Origin: Talpa occidentalis
Taxonomy: Eukaryota; Chordata; Mammalia; Eulipotyphla; Talpidae
Length of the DNA: 64,000 bases
Direction of reading: 5' to 3'
NCBI RefSeq assembly: GCF_014898055.3
Contig: NW_023602073.1
Coordinates: 88,330,678 to 88,394,677, forward strand
Below, piece after piece: positions 44,401-56,917 of the stretch. The notes under the pieces were generated by a model. It did no database searches and was not told where the DNA came from. It worked only from the letters and a program-made list of their open reading frames with translations. Position 1 is the first letter of the stretch. Each line of letters begins with the position of its first letter. Made by a program: the position numbers and the translations under genes.

Positions 44401-46170
44401 AAAAAATCTATTCTTTTGAGATACCCAGCTTGTGATACACTGTGATGGTAATTTTGCTAAATTAATGCAGGTAAACACAGACATCAGGGAATTCCTCATT
44501 AGTTTGAATTAGATTGTTTTCTAAACATATGAATTTTTACCTGCTAGTATAAAATTTTGTTAATTAAGTACTTACCATATATGTTGTCTGAAGTATGCCC
44601 CAATCATCTTAAACAATTATTTATAAAGTTTTCATTATATGCTTTATCACTTGGTTCTTTTTATAACAATGTACTATAAAGCATAATTGTCATCCTTGAA
44701 AAATCTCATTGCAAACATTTCTTTTTCTTCTTACCCTACTTATTTCCTTTCCTTAAATCTGTTCTTTATATTTAAAAAACTATTTCCTTACATGACCTAA
44801 AAACACAATTCAATTTATAAAAATTAAAAACATTTACACATTAAATATATGTATATTTCAATTAAGTTAATGTTGTAAAAAGAGTTAATCTAGTAGCAAT
44901 GAAAAATTTGTATTAACACCATATAATTCAAAATGATATTCTGAAATCCAGAGTGCAAACTTTGTAATTCTGTTAAAAAATTATTGACTTAAAAATTTCC
45001 GATATCACCTTTATCTTGCTAAGAATTTATGTAGGCACAGGATGCATAAATACAGGATATTTTCCCCATTTTTCTAATAAATATATAACACAAAATCAAT
45101 ATATGTGTTAGCTTGGAGATAACAATTTTCATATTAATACTCATTGAAGAGGTATGAATATGGTCATGCATCTAAAATTTGACTTTGATGATTTTGTTCC
45201 ATACTTAATAATCATCAAAATTAAAATGAAGGCAAATTACTATTCAAAACAATAAAAACTAAATTTTTATATGCTCTAATGACTGTATTTCAGTTGGTAC
45301 CACATACAGTTTATAAGTGCCACAATCCTTTTTTTTCTGCAAGCCTTTAGGTTCTAATTTTCTTAGAGATTAATACTATTTTGTAATAGCATTTAAAAAA
45401 AATTATCAAGTTGGTCAATGAACTCTAACTTTATCTAGTTTTACCAAAGGATGAGAAAATTATCCTTAATTTTAATTATAACTAAGTATATAATGATAAT
45501 AACAAAATCCCTCTATAGGAAGTGAATATTTAAAAACTAAATATGGTAATGAGTATTCATAATAAGACGTTCTTATCCAACTTCTATTAATTAAAAGGGG
45601 CTTTCTAAACAATGAGGTTGCATGGAGAGGAGGAAGGATTAATTTTGAAGATTCATTATTTCAATGAAGAGCAACCCTTGAGCAACCCAAACTCATGACC
45701 AGTTAAATTTACTCCTCTAGTTGTAATCAGGAAATGGGTGTAACTGAAAACTAAATTTGCCACTTCCTTTTATCAAGTTCTTTGTGAATGATTCGTCTTA
45801 AATGCTGTTCTCTGTGTATAATTTACAAAAGAAGTGCTATTTTGAAATTTGTCAATACAGTATATATTATAATCCTGGAAGAGATATAGCGACGGGGGAC
45901 GGGGGGAAGGGTTAGATAGGAACACTTTGCATTAATGACATTAATTATAAGGAGAGAGAGAGTTTAAGACTGCATATTTTTTGCTTAAGTGAAAAGTAAA
46001 AGTTTGAAAGATTCTAGATGACCTTTGATGATTACATTCAATCTCATAACAATTTCAACCTTATAATAATCTACCAATAATTTTTACCTATTGTCTCATA
46101 TAAAAGACTAAGAGAATGTTATATCATTGAAAGTAAAATTTGAGCACTTAAGCTAACAGATATAGAAAGT
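44401..46170. other. Unassigned very AT-rich DNA
   Basis: No ORF or element recognised. A short G-rich spot (gggggacggggggaaggg, 45894-45911) could form a quadruplex, the only such motif in this stretch. Confidence 0.5.
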
Positions 46171-46174
46171 ATGC

Positions 46175-46885
46175 CAAGTTCTTTATTGAAATAAAATTGG
46201 TATACAAAAAAAAACTGCACATAATGTATACAAATTTGTGGATCTGGCATATGTATACATGTGGATCTGGCATATGTATACATGTTTTACATGTCAAACA
46301 AGTACTCCAAGTTTCCTTGTGTTCATTTGTTCTTGTTTGTTTGCGTAAGAATAGTTAACATGCTTTCTATCCTCTTAGGTTTTAAATGCACAATACCTTA
46401 TTGTTAATTGTAGGCACTATATTCTACACCAGATCTCTGGAATTTACTCATTTTGTATACTTTTTATCTCAATTCCCACTGAATAACAATTTCCCAATCC
46501 CTCTCTTCCCATCCCCTGATAACCACCATTCTATTTTCTCTATTAGACTATTTTAAGTATGTCATCTAAAAAAAATCATATAGTATCTTTCTGTGATCAA
46601 TTCATTTAACATAATGGCCTCCAGATCAACCCATGTTATCACAAATGGTAGAATTTCCTTCTCAAGGCTGAATAAAATCAATTGTAAACACAGACCATGT
46701 TTACATTATCAATCATCTGTCAATAAACATTTGGGTTGTTTCCATAATTTGGCTATTGTTACTAACACTATAATGAACATGGAAGTACAGCTACCTCTTC
46801 AAGTTCTTGATTTTAAATATTTTGGGCAGATACCCAGAAGTGAGATATCAAGAGTTTCAATTTCTCCACAACCTCATTAATACTT

Positions 46886-46939
<54 letters not shown>

Positions 46940-47022
46940 CCTTCCTTCTTTCTCTTTAATAATAACCATAACAAATACGTGAGATGATACCACATTATGG
47001 CATTAACTTGCATTTCAACACT
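46175..47022 (-). mobile_element. L1 (L1M-like) 3' UTR and ORF2 end
   Basis: Antisense and continuous: 3' UTR ('tttattgaaataaaattggt', 'ctccaagtttccttgtgttc'), then ORF2 ('ctgtcaataaacatttgggt', 'gcagatacccagaagtgaga', 'ttctccacaacctcattaat'), then after a (CT)n expansion 'gagatgataccacattatgg' to 'aacttgcatttc'. It ends where a sense L1 begins. A perfect 23-base tandem duplication (46238-46260 / 46261-46283) lies in the 3' UTR. Confidence 0.8.
46888..46937. repeat. (CT)n microsatellite inside L1
   Basis: About 25 CT units within the antisense L1 phrase 'cttgttctct...ctttaataataaccat', so it grew from the L1's own 'ttatctctt'. Confidence 0.95.
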
Positions 47023-47660
47023 GCTTATGGGAATGTAGACTGGTCCAGTCCCTATGGAAAATAGTATGGAGATTTTTCAAATATTAGTATGAACCTACCA
47101 TATGACCCAGCAATTCCACTTCTAGGCACATACCCAAAGAATACGAAAACACTAACTCAAGAGAATATATGCAGTCCTTTGTTAATTGCAGTACTATTTT
47201 GTACTATTTTGTCATTGTCTGCTCAAAGACAGAAGAGTGGATTAGGAAAATATAATACACACACACACAAACACACACTGGAATACTACTTGGCTATGAA
47301 AAAGATAAACAATTACTATTCAACATGGATGGAACTGGAAGGGATTATAGTAAGGATAACAAGTTAGAAGGAGAAAAATAATGGCTGGTGTCATTATATG
47401 TGGATCTAGAGAAATAAAACAATGGGTCAGATAAAGAAAGTCAAACCAATAAATCTGACTGTGGAACTGATCTATCAGACGGGGCAGGAAAGGTACAAAA
47501 CAAAGTATGGAGGGGACACAATGCACTAAGTTGCAGCTATGGGTGTTTTGGTGGTTGGTATGGTGTAGTAAAAGCACCTGATAGGGGAAATTCTATACCT
47601 CTAACTCACAACTTGTAAAACAATGTCACCTCAATAATTTAAAAAACAAACAAAATAAAA
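47023..47660 (+). mobile_element. L1 ORF2 end and 3' UTR
   Basis: 'ctgcttatgggaatgtagac', 'accatatgacccagcaattc', 'ggaactggaagggattatag', 'ggtgttttggtggttggtat' and 'cacaacttgtaaaacaatgt' run in order in sense to an A-rich end. It contains a short (AC)n near 47261-47278. Confidence 0.85.
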
Positions 47661-48224
47661 AATGGTCACAAATACAGCATTCTTTCTAGCCATAAACTAG
47701 AAAAATCCATTTGCTTTATGTTTGTTTTCATCTCTGGAACCAAATTCTGACTGTAACTTCAGTAGAATTTTATGGGTTTGGGTTTTTCTGCCTTAAAAAG
47801 CCCCTTCATGCCTTTTTGCATCTTGATTTTCCTGTACAAATTTAACTCTACTTCTTATTTTTCATGTCACTAGATGCCTTGTCTGAAAACTTTCCAATTC
47901 AACTGTCAGACCTAAGAAACTCAAACTTCAGGTGATTCTGAACCCAAGTGCCTGACATAGGGAGATCAGATATTTAATAACAATACATTTGAGAGAAGAC
48001 AAGATTGACATGAGCCTTTGAAAAAAGAAATCAGCAAGGGATTTTATTAATATAGTTACCTCTTCAACTACCAATAAGTGACCCTATATCTTATCAATCA
48101 TATCAAGTCAATTTTGAGAATAAAAAGAAATGCCTTCTAGATAGGATGCCAGGCAGGATACATAAATAGAAAATTTATAGACAAACTGGGAGTGTCCTAG
48201 CTATAAATAATCTAAGACCACATC
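47661..48224. other. Unassigned DNA
   Basis: No element recognised. Confidence 0.5.
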
Positions 48225-48239
48225 AAGATTCCAGAAACA

Positions 48240-48535
48240 GGGCCTCCCCCGTGGCGCAGTGGTTGAGCGCTGGGTTGCGAAGCTGCCCGCAGCCTCTGCA
48301 GCGACGGTTCGATCCCCGGTTGCTCCCCGGCCTCCAGAGGAGGGTCCCACATGGCGCGCAGACCTCTCCTGCCGCCCGCTGCTCCCCTCAGCAGTGTACT
48401 TCGGTCCTTCTGCCTGCTCTGCTCCCCACTCTGGCCCTGGTGAATTCTCTCACCCTCCCGCGCTTCTGACTGTACCCAGTGCCTGTATAAATAAAATAAA
48501 TAAATAAATAAAAATAAATCTTAAAAAAAAAAAAA
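48240..48535 (+). mobile_element. tRNA-derived SINE, young subfamily (copy 18)
   Basis: It starts gggcctcccccgtggcgcag. B box GGTTCGATCCC. A perfect 15-base TSD, aagattccagaaaca, lies at 48225-48239 and 48536-48550. Its tail is (AAAT)n-AATAAATCTTA-poly(A), without the acatgcct extension. Confidence 0.95.
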
Positions 48536-48550
48536 AAGATTCCAGAAACA

Positions 48551-50380
48551 AACAAACAAATAAACAAAAGGTGGGGGAAAGGAACTGAGAGGGTAAACCA
48601 CTGGAATCATTGTCAAAGAAAACAGTCATGGCATTACATAGAGTTTAATATAATCTTGGACATTAAAACTTCCTTGGTGTTTCGGTCTTCAAATATTTGC
48701 AAGAGGGAACACATGAACACCCAAAGGTTAAAGCTTAAGCTAAGAGAAATGTAGTAATTTCAAAAATACAATCTATGTTATTTGACATGCAATGAAAAGT
48801 CTGACACATGAATTCAACCATCGATTATGCATAACAAAAAATACACTTTTATAACAAGATAACTATATCCCATATAAATCCATTTGTATTTCATAAAAAA
48901 TATAAATGGAAATTTGATTTTAGAAGTTATAAGAGGCATTATTGAAAGTGGAAGATGCTTGTGATATTTCAAGTTTCTCCTTCACTAGTTTTAAATTACT
49001 GATGTCTACCAGCAAGACAGACAAATCATAATGTTTCCTAAAAGCCAGATGTTGAAGTAATATAGAAAAATGGATATGTCAGTAATAATTCCTAAAGCTG
49101 CAACAATAAGAGGAACTAGGTTCTAGTGATTGAAACTTCCTGCTATTGCTGCCTATCCTATAATAGCAAGGGACTGTTTTTCAGTTTTCTTTTAACATTC
49201 AGCCAAATCTAAAACCTAAATTATGAAAGTCCTAAGAGAGGCATTTCAAAGTTTTATCAAGATGGTTTTGTTCTTAAATTTTGCCCTTAAAGCAATACTC
49301 ATGTTCAGTAAAACTTAATTTTCATCAAGACAAGCCACACAACATCATTGTAGTATTAAAGATATATGGGAGGTAGAACTTCCACTTATTCCTTGTCCCC
49401 ATGGAATATAATTCTGCTGTCGTGTCTAAATTGGGAAAATTTTCCTCCAACTTTGTCAAGTTGTGCCTCATTTTATGTGCCTGACTTTATTTCCCCATAT
49501 AAAAACTATAGCAAGAATACAAGCCATTTAAGCAAGTCCAAATAACATGCAATCAAAAACTCCATGTTAAATAGATGTCTGGTATTTAATACTGAATTCC
49601 CACAGCTTTGCATTTCAATTTCTCTGACATTCTCCTTGTGGTTCAAGTTTAAAGTCTTAGAAACACCATTAGCTATTCTCCCTCTTTTATCTTTTATATC
49701 TTAATGGGTCTCTAAGTCTCTCTGACTTTAAAAGACACACCAAAAAAAAAATGTGTTTTCTTTCTGCCATTATTTCTCCTCTATCACTGAAATTCTCCTC
49801 ATTCTAAATCACATATCAGAAAGGTCTTGTAAATGTCAACATCGTGTTCTCATTCTTAACAGGGAATGATATATCCTAAGACAGGCACTTGCTTAAATAT
49901 GGACTCCATTTGGGTTTCTGTTCTATGAACATGCTCAATTGTTATAAACAATGGAAGGAATATTTCTCTGACTCATCTCTTTGAGAGGAAAAAAAAAACA
50001 AAGAAGAAAAGAGGCAAGGTGGAGTTGGTAAGAGGAAGAAGTTAAGAAAATTGCCTTACATGCTGTAATAATTTTGTCCTCACCTACAGAGACCCGAGAA
50101 GATAGACATTAGTCCAGAGAACTCTTTGCTCATTTATAATCTAAGAATTTAGCCAGGAGAAAAAAGTAGCTCTGGAAGTATAACTGAATTACAATGATGG
50201 AATCTGTTTTGATTTCTTTCCCTAAACATTCCAAATGATTTAGTTTGTCTATTGGACTACTGTGTTTGCAACAAGCATTTAGAAAGTATTTTCATGCAGC
50301 ATTATTTATGCAAAACTGTGGAAATCTTTCAAACATGTATAGTATGCCCCATGAATACTATTAACTGGCTCATCTTACAT
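48551..50380. other. Unassigned AT-rich DNA
   Basis: Opens with (AAAC)n text after the SINE. No ORF or repeat family recognised. Confidence 0.5.
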
Positions 50381-50384
50381 TCAT

Positions 50385-51520
50385 CAGTCAAGAGATATTT
50401 GTTAACCATATAATTTGGGTGGGATACTATACTATGATATGTGGACAGTGATGAATGATACAGACATGAATCTTAAGTCTAGTGAGGGAAAAAGATAAGC
50501 ATCTAAACATGTAAGTAATAGAGTATAAACTATGAAGAATGTTAAATAATAAATTAATAAGGGTGAATGGATAGAACTGCTTTGAGAGAGTACCATTTAA
50601 AGTGAAACTGGAGTGATGAGTAGCTATGTGAGGATTTGCAGGGAAAGCATTCCCAGCAAAAAGTACAGTTTTGTGCAGCTCTCAAGGTAGGAAATGACAT
50701 GTGTAATGAAATGAGGTCATTTAAGCTTACACAAGAAAGCAAAGTAGAAAAGGTAAATTAGGTTGGAAAGGACATTAGGGAGCTGTTATCTAGAGCCTTT
50801 AGGTCACCGGAAGTGGAAAGGACATTGATCTCAGCACAAGGGGAAACCCAGGAAGTCTTTTAATCAGGTGGTAATAGGATATGATTTCATTTTCAAAAGA
50901 CCTTGTAGACTGCTATTTGGAAAATAGATTTGGAGAATTAGATGGGAAACTAATTGGGATATTATCTGAATGTTCCTTATGATAGGAGATACTTAGTTTT
51001 ATGTGGTGGCAGAATAGAAGAAAAATTGTTAGTACTGAGATAGAATCAAGGAAGATTCTCTGGTTTCTCACTTGAATAAATCAGTGGATGACTGTGTTGA
51101 TTACTAGCATATGTAATACAGGAAAGTATTATATTCTTATACAGATGTCAGAAAAAGGACAGTTCAGTTTTAAGTACTTAAGTACAAGGTGACTGACATC
51201 AAGTGAAGCTGTCAAATGCTAAGTTAACCTTATAAATAAAGGTCTGTTCTGGAGACTCTAATTTAGGACTCATCAGCATATACATATTACTTAAAAGAAA
51301 TGGGCATGGACAAGATTGACCAGGGACATTGGTGATATAATATTATCATATTAGAATAAATAGCAGCTAAACAAAAAAAAACTGAGTACCAAGGAACTGA
51401 ACAAGAAAGAACGTCAACAATTAGACATTACATAAAGGAACCAAAACTGGCAAAGGAAATGGAAAAGAAATTATCAGAGGGAGAAAATGAACATCAAAAG
51501 AAAAACACGTGCTTCAAGAA
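50385..51520 (+). repeat. Ancient L2-like repeat, copy 2, left part
   Basis: 'gagtgatgagtagctatgtg', 'agggaaagcattcccagcaa', 'gtaggaaatgacatg' and 'ggactcatcagcatatacat' follow the same ancient repeat as 43060-44400 but start nearer its end. It is interrupted by SINE copy 19 and resumes after 51790. Confidence 0.6.
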
Positions 51521-51531
51521 AAATAGAATAG

Positions 51532-51785
51532 GGGCCTCCCCTGGTAGCGTAGCGGTTGAGCACTGGGTCGCGAAGCTGCCCGCAGCCTCTGCAGCGTCGG
51601 TTTGATCCCCGGCCTCCCAGCGAGGGTCCCACATGGCGTGCAGACCTCTCCTGCCACCTGCAGTGTACTTTGGTCCTTCCGCCTGTTCTGCTCCCGGCTC
51701 TGGTGAATTCTCTCACCCTCCCGCGCCTCTGACTGTACCCAGTGCTCGTATAAATAAATAAATAAATCTTTAAAAAAAAAAAAAT
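51532..51785 (+). mobile_element. tRNA-derived SINE, young subfamily, internal deletion (copy 19)
   Basis: It starts gggcctcccctggtagcgta. About 14 bases are missing between ctcctgccacctg and cagtgtactttggtcc, and it has the same 'gctctgg' contraction as copy 12. Flanks: aaaaatagaata / aaaaataaaata, an imperfect TSD. Confidence 0.9.
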
Positions 51786-51789
51786 AAAA

Positions 51790-52430
51790 TAAAATGGAAA
51801 ACAATGTCAAATGCTGCTAAACAATCAAGAAGACATACAGGTGTTCTTTGGATTTGGCAAAAGAGAGTTTGTAAGCAACAAAAGCGCTTTCAGAGGAATG
51901 ATGTTAATAGAAGACTGAAGGAGGTGAGTTGAGATGTGAATGCAGACTGGCAAAGTACAAACAGATGAGTACACAATACTTTCAAAGAGCATGACTATGA
52001 GGAAAACTGGAGTAGAGAGATGGAGGAAAGAGCTATGGTGTGATGAAGGGTCTAAAGTCCAGGTAGTTAAAAGACAGTAGGCATTGGATTGTATTTGTAT
52101 GATGAAAATAATCAAGTAGAGAAAATATGATAATGCAAAAGAGGAAATAATATAAATGAGAAAAGTTATTTTGAAGCATGAAAGAATCAGACGTGATCCA
52201 GGGCACAAATAGAAAGACTAGTCTTGGGTAGGAGGAAGGTCTGCCTTGCAATTAGGAGAGCAGAAAGGGATTGGAGACACATTACACTTTTGGGTTTGCA
52301 GATAGAATCTCCTTTGGAGCTTCTATTGGATAGCTTCTACTTTTTAAAGACAATAAAGTAATCTGCTGAGGTTAGAGGGGAGAAGGTTAAGTACTAGGAG
52401 CAAAAAATAGATGTAAAATCCACTGTGAAA
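51790..52430 (+). repeat. Ancient L2-like repeat, copy 2, right part
   Basis: 'aatgtcaaatgctgctaaac', 'ctttggatttggcaaaag' and 'gcagactggcaaagtaca' continue the repeat after the SINE. Confidence 0.55.
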
Positions 52431-52724
52431 ACCAAAGATTGTTTTAGCAAAAAAGAAAAGAATAATTAAAGAAACAAACTGAACAAGAAACCAATTCACA
52501 ATATGGAAGTTGACTTGGGTCATCTGGAAGAGAATTCTGAATTCTTAGAATATGGAATGTGGTATCAGGGTGGGGGCAAGGCATCACAGACTCCAGGACA
52601 ACAGGACTTCCTGACCCCAACAACTTCCTGTTCCATAGAGAAAGGCAGGCAGGATGTAGCCCTCTAAAGGACAAGACCTGTGAGCAGGGCCTTCTGTGAC
52701 CTGAATTCATTTCTGTAAGATGGA
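52431..52724. other. Unassigned DNA
   Basis: The minus-strand ORF 52444-52764 (106 codons) has no recognised domain and runs into L1 text, so I do not call it. Confidence 0.5.
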
Positions 52725-53240
52725 TCCCTGGAAATGTAATTGATGGATAAAAGTATATGCTCATTTTTCAATTTTGAAAAATCCTATCTAACAAATCAAG
52801 TATCACGAGCTATTTATATTTGACTAACAATGCATAAGAGAGCCTTTTCCTTTCAACCTAAAAAAAGATGCATTTTTTTCTAATATTTTGTTGAAATAAT
52901 GGTTGAAAAACAATCTCTCTTGTTTGCAATTATATTTTCCTGAATTGTTAATGAGCTTTACATTTAAGTATATACTATAATGGTTTATGACTTGCCCTAT
53001 TCATATTATTTGTCTATCTTGGGAGAATTATTTTTATAATTTAACCAGGTATTTTTACTCTTTTACTTTACATTCCATTAATTTCAGTATGTGTCCTTAC
53101 TGATTTTGTTTACCAAAATTATTTTAGTTGTATTACTTATTCTATGTTTCTAGTTTCTTAAGGTATTTATTGATTTGTTTTTAATACTTATTTTTAAAAT
53201 AAAGCCTTCAAATTACACATTTTAGCCCAAGTACAAGTTT
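52725..53240 (-). mobile_element. Old L1 ORF2 fragment
   Basis: 'gtaattgatggataaaagta' and 'tcatttttcaattttgaaaa' match the antisense of ORF2 (the complement of '..ggtcaaaaggtatgcac'). The later part is AT-rich and weak. Confidence 0.5.
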
Positions 53241-53302
53241 TAGATATATAATGTTGGTATGCATGCAGATTTTTCATATTGTTATTAATTACTATATAAT
53301 TT

Positions 53303-53586
53303 TTTAAAGATTTATTTATTTATTTATTTATTTATTTATACAAGTACTGGGTACAGTCAGAAGCGTGGGAGGGTGAGAGGATTCACCAGAGCCAGAGCAG
53401 GGAGCAGAGCAGGCAGAAGGACCGAAGCACACTGCTGAGGGTAGCAGCGGGCGGCAGGAGAGGTCTGCGTGTCATGTGGGACCCTCCTCCGGTGGCCGAG
53501 GAGCAGCCAGGGATCGAACCGGCGCTGCAGAGGCTGTGGGCAGCTTCGCAACTCAGCTCTCAACCACTGCACCACCGGGGAGGCCC
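53303..53586 (-). mobile_element. tRNA-derived SINE, young subfamily (copy 20)
   Basis: Antisense. A 17-base TSD, taattactatataattt, at 53286-53302 and 53587-53603, is identical on both sides. Tail (TTTA)n. Confidence 0.95.
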
Positions 53587-53603
53587 TAATTACTATATAA
53601 TTT

Positions 53604-54844
53604 GAAATTCAATTTTCAGTTCATTTTGATCCAGAAATCTAATTTTAAAGGGGTTACTGTATTATAATTTTTCCTTTTTGTATAAACTGAATTACTGTGA
53701 GCAGAGACTTGTAAAAGTCCTACTTTATCATAGTGTTTTTTTGCAACACAGTAGTTAGTAAAATTTTTCCATTGACAAAGATCCAATAAAAATTATGAAT
53801 AAGAAAAATGGTGTGCTTTTGCAAGAGTACTAATTGTTTATGCAACATAAAAATAAGTTTTAGAAGACTATTATTGTGAGGAAAGGTGAATGAGGATATA
53901 AATATAAAAACTAGGTTTGAGACAGAAAAGATCAGCGTTTTAAAGGATAGAAAAAGATTAGAATAAATAAGTAGAGATCAAAGCAGTGTCTAAGATTTTA
54001 GTATGTAAATCCAGGCAAGAAAAGGGTCTAAAATCAATAAATACAAACTAGCAGGGTTCTGGCATTAAGGTGATTGGACTTAGGGATCAAGAATTCTCCC
54101 AATGGGAAAATTAGACTTCTGAGGAGGAAACCCAAATGCCAAAATATAGAGTAAAAGTCAGCAAAGCTCCAAGCAGAAAGACAAACTTGATTCTGAGCAG
54201 CTGTTAGCTTCTTAAACATTCCCCATTTGCAGCACAAATGCTTACCAAAAGATAACAGAAATAACAGGATTTTATTGTCATTTCCTTATTTGCAACTATT
54301 TTAGCATTTTTTATCTTTTAAAAGTATTGTTATGTTTACTTCTATTGCAGTACTCAATGTAGTCTTTCCCACATATGTGTAGCGTAAGATTTGGTATAAC
54401 AAATGAACTATTAATCTTGAATTTTACATTTAAACTACCAGAGAATATAAGTACCAGAAAAATAGTTCACTCACTATATGCAGGAAACACCTCCAAATAA
54501 AGAACTCCCCAAACAAACTATAAAAATAAGAAGTTCCAAAATACATAGTGTGAGGTCCAGAAACATCTAGGTTTCAACATCATTTGCCACTTCAAACATT
54601 TCCCTCTACCCTGAAATCTAGTTGGACAGGGACCACCTGCTTGACACAGGTGATTAAAAACATACTTCCTGCCTCTTCTCCATACACTATCAATACATTG
54701 AGAACTCACTGAATTTACTATTATATGGTTTCTAATTAGTTCAATATTTAACCTCTACTTAAAGCAACAGAACTTATACATAACCTTCAGTATTTTAATG
54801 GTGTTCAATCTGCTCAACAAAATATTGAAGAATGCTAAGCAAGA
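53604..54844. other. Unassigned AT-rich DNA
   Basis: No element recognised. The minus-strand ORFs at 54034-54237 and 54518-54709 have no domain. Confidence 0.5.
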
Positions 54845-55045
54845 ATTTTCAAACTTGCCATTAATAGTAAGTTGCCAGAGACTATCCTGTGCCTTATGGA
54901 ATGTTTAGCAGCATCCATTGTCTCTACTCCGGATTCTAAATAGCAATTCATCTCCATTTGTGACAACCAAAAATGTCTTCAGACTGTAAATTGTTGCCTG
55001 GAGGATAACAATTACCCATAGTTGAAAAACCACTGGTCTAAAGAA
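54845..55045 (-). mobile_element. MER20-like hAT-Charlie MITE
   Basis: On the minus strand 'accagtggtttttcaactat', 'tctgaagacatttttggttg', 'gatgctgctaaacattcc' and 'aggcacaggatagtctctgg' follow MER20 from its end inwards. MER20 copies elsewhere have been reported as endometrial enhancers; nothing here shows activity. Confidence 0.8.
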
Positions 55046-55059
55046 ATAACAGAAATGAC

Positions 55060-56055
55060 TATTCATTTTTTCTCCATTGATAGAAAAGAATTAAATAAAC
55101 AAATGGGACTATACTAAACTAAAAAGCTTTTTGTACCTCAAAAAAATGCAAAAAACAAAAGTAAGCCTATGGACTAAGAGAATATATTTATACATCATAT
55201 ATCTGATGAAAGGTTAATTTCCAAAATATGTAAACAACTCCTATAACTCAACAAAAAAAATCAAATAACCCAATCAAAAATAGATATTTCTCCAAAGATA
55301 TTGAGATGGCCTACAGGCATATAAAAAAAAAAAAGTTTAACATTATCTTAAGAGAAATGTAAATCAAAATCATGATGAGAGAGGATACAGAGAAAAAGGA
55401 ACACTCATCCACTGTTGGTAGGAATGCAATTTGGGGCCACACTGTAAAGAACAGCATGGAGATTCCTTAAAAAAGAAAAAGAAAAATGGAAATACCATGT
55501 GATCCAGCAATACCACTGCTAGGAATTTTTCAAACAATATGAAAACTCTAATATGAAAAGATTTATGCATTCCTATATTCATAGCGACATTCTTTACAAT
55601 AGACAAGTCATGGCACCAACCTAAATCTTCAATGACAGAAGACTGGAAAAAAGAAATTATGTAATATATATTCAATGTAATAGTACTCGGTTATTTAAAA
55701 ATATGATAGTAACATTTGGGACATAATGAATGGATCTTGTGATTATGCCAAGCGAAGTGTGAATTAGCAAAAGACAGTATAGTAACTGGTTTCCACTTAT
55801 TTGTGGAATATAAATAACTAAATAAGACAAACTGGCAAAGCACAACAAAAATAATTCTTGGACTCTGAAAAATATACTGGTTATAAGATGGGGTGGTAGA
55901 AAGGGGAGGACAAGGTAAGGAAAGGAACAGGACATCAGCAGGGGAATTTTGTGGAAGGTGAGTGAAGTATATGCACATATGGACGGATGAAGGTTATGTC
56001 CCAAATCATATGGTATAGAAACATAATATTTTCACAAATTAATAGAATTTTTAAA
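55060..56055 (+). mobile_element. L1 ORF2 C-terminus and 3' UTR
   Basis: About 1 kb in sense: 'tactaaactaaaaagctttt', 'gatgaaaggttaatttccaa', 'aagagaaatgtaaatcaaaa', 'ccactgttggtaggaatgca', 'atccagcaataccactgcta', then the 3' UTR to 'catatggtatagaaacataa'. Multiple stops; inactive. The minus-strand ORFs here are shadows. Confidence 0.85.
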
Positions 56056-56633
56056 ATATATTATGTTATTGTAAGTATTCATTTTTGAGGTATATTTATC
56101 AGTAGTTGTATGCACATTGTCACACTCAAAGAAGATATTTCCCTATATTTTTCCATACATTTTTAATAAAGGGGATTGAAATATACCCTGAATTTGAATA
56201 TATAATAGTCAAAATTAGTTAATTCATTTTTATATAATCATAGAATTGAGAAAAAATCTTTTAATATATTAATCATAATCAAAACTTCAACTTTATATGT
56301 TCACTTATTGAAACTTAATGAAATTCATTCTAATCTTCTAATTGGGGAAAATATTTTGATGTTTCTTTATAAGAAACCCTTGGATGCTACATCATCATTG
56401 TAGGAAATTGTTGCCCCATCTTTTCACAATCCCTATAGATGGAAATGATGAAAGATTCATTATACCCTCAAGATACTTGTCTATAAGGAATATATATCTT
56501 GAGGAAATTTAGGGAGAAAATACAGTCAAGTGAATCCATTCTTCATTCCAACTAACTTTCCCCTGTGTTGGACATTGCAGTTAATTTTTGGTGTAAATGT
56601 CAATGACAAGACAAGTTGTAGCTCACTGACGTT
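56056..56633. other. Unassigned AT-rich DNA
   Basis: No element recognised. Confidence 0.5.
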
Positions 56634-56648
56634 AAAAATTGAACTAAA

Positions 56649-56902
56649 GGGCTTCCCTGGTGGAGTAGGCGGTTGAGCGCTGCAGTGTGAAGCTGTCCGC
56701 AGCCTCTGTGGCACTGGTTCAATGCCGGCTGGCCAGCAAGAATCCCACATGGCGGGATTCTCCTCAGCAGTGTATTTCCTCAGCAGTGTATTTTCTCAGT
56801 CTGCCTGTTCTGTTCCCCACTCTGTCTCTGGTGAATCCTCTCACCCTCCCACACATCTGGCATGTACCCTGGTTCTTGTATAAATAAATAAATCTTTAAA
56901 AA
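56649..56902 (+). mobile_element. tRNA-derived SINE, middle subfamily, rearranged body (copy 21)
   Basis: It starts gggcttccctggtggagtag. The usual 'gcagcagacctctcctgt...gctgctcc' segment is lost after cacatggcg, and cctcagcagtgtatttt is tandemly doubled (56762-56797). TSD aaaaattgaactaaa / aaaaattcaactaaa (56634-56648, 56903-56917). Confidence 0.9.
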
Positions 56903-56917
56903 AAAAATTCAACTAAA

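Noticed and set aside
46175..47660. Single twin-primed L1
   Set aside because: Both arms contain ORF2 end and 3' UTR, so they overlap in L1 coordinates. Twin priming would give non-overlapping arms.
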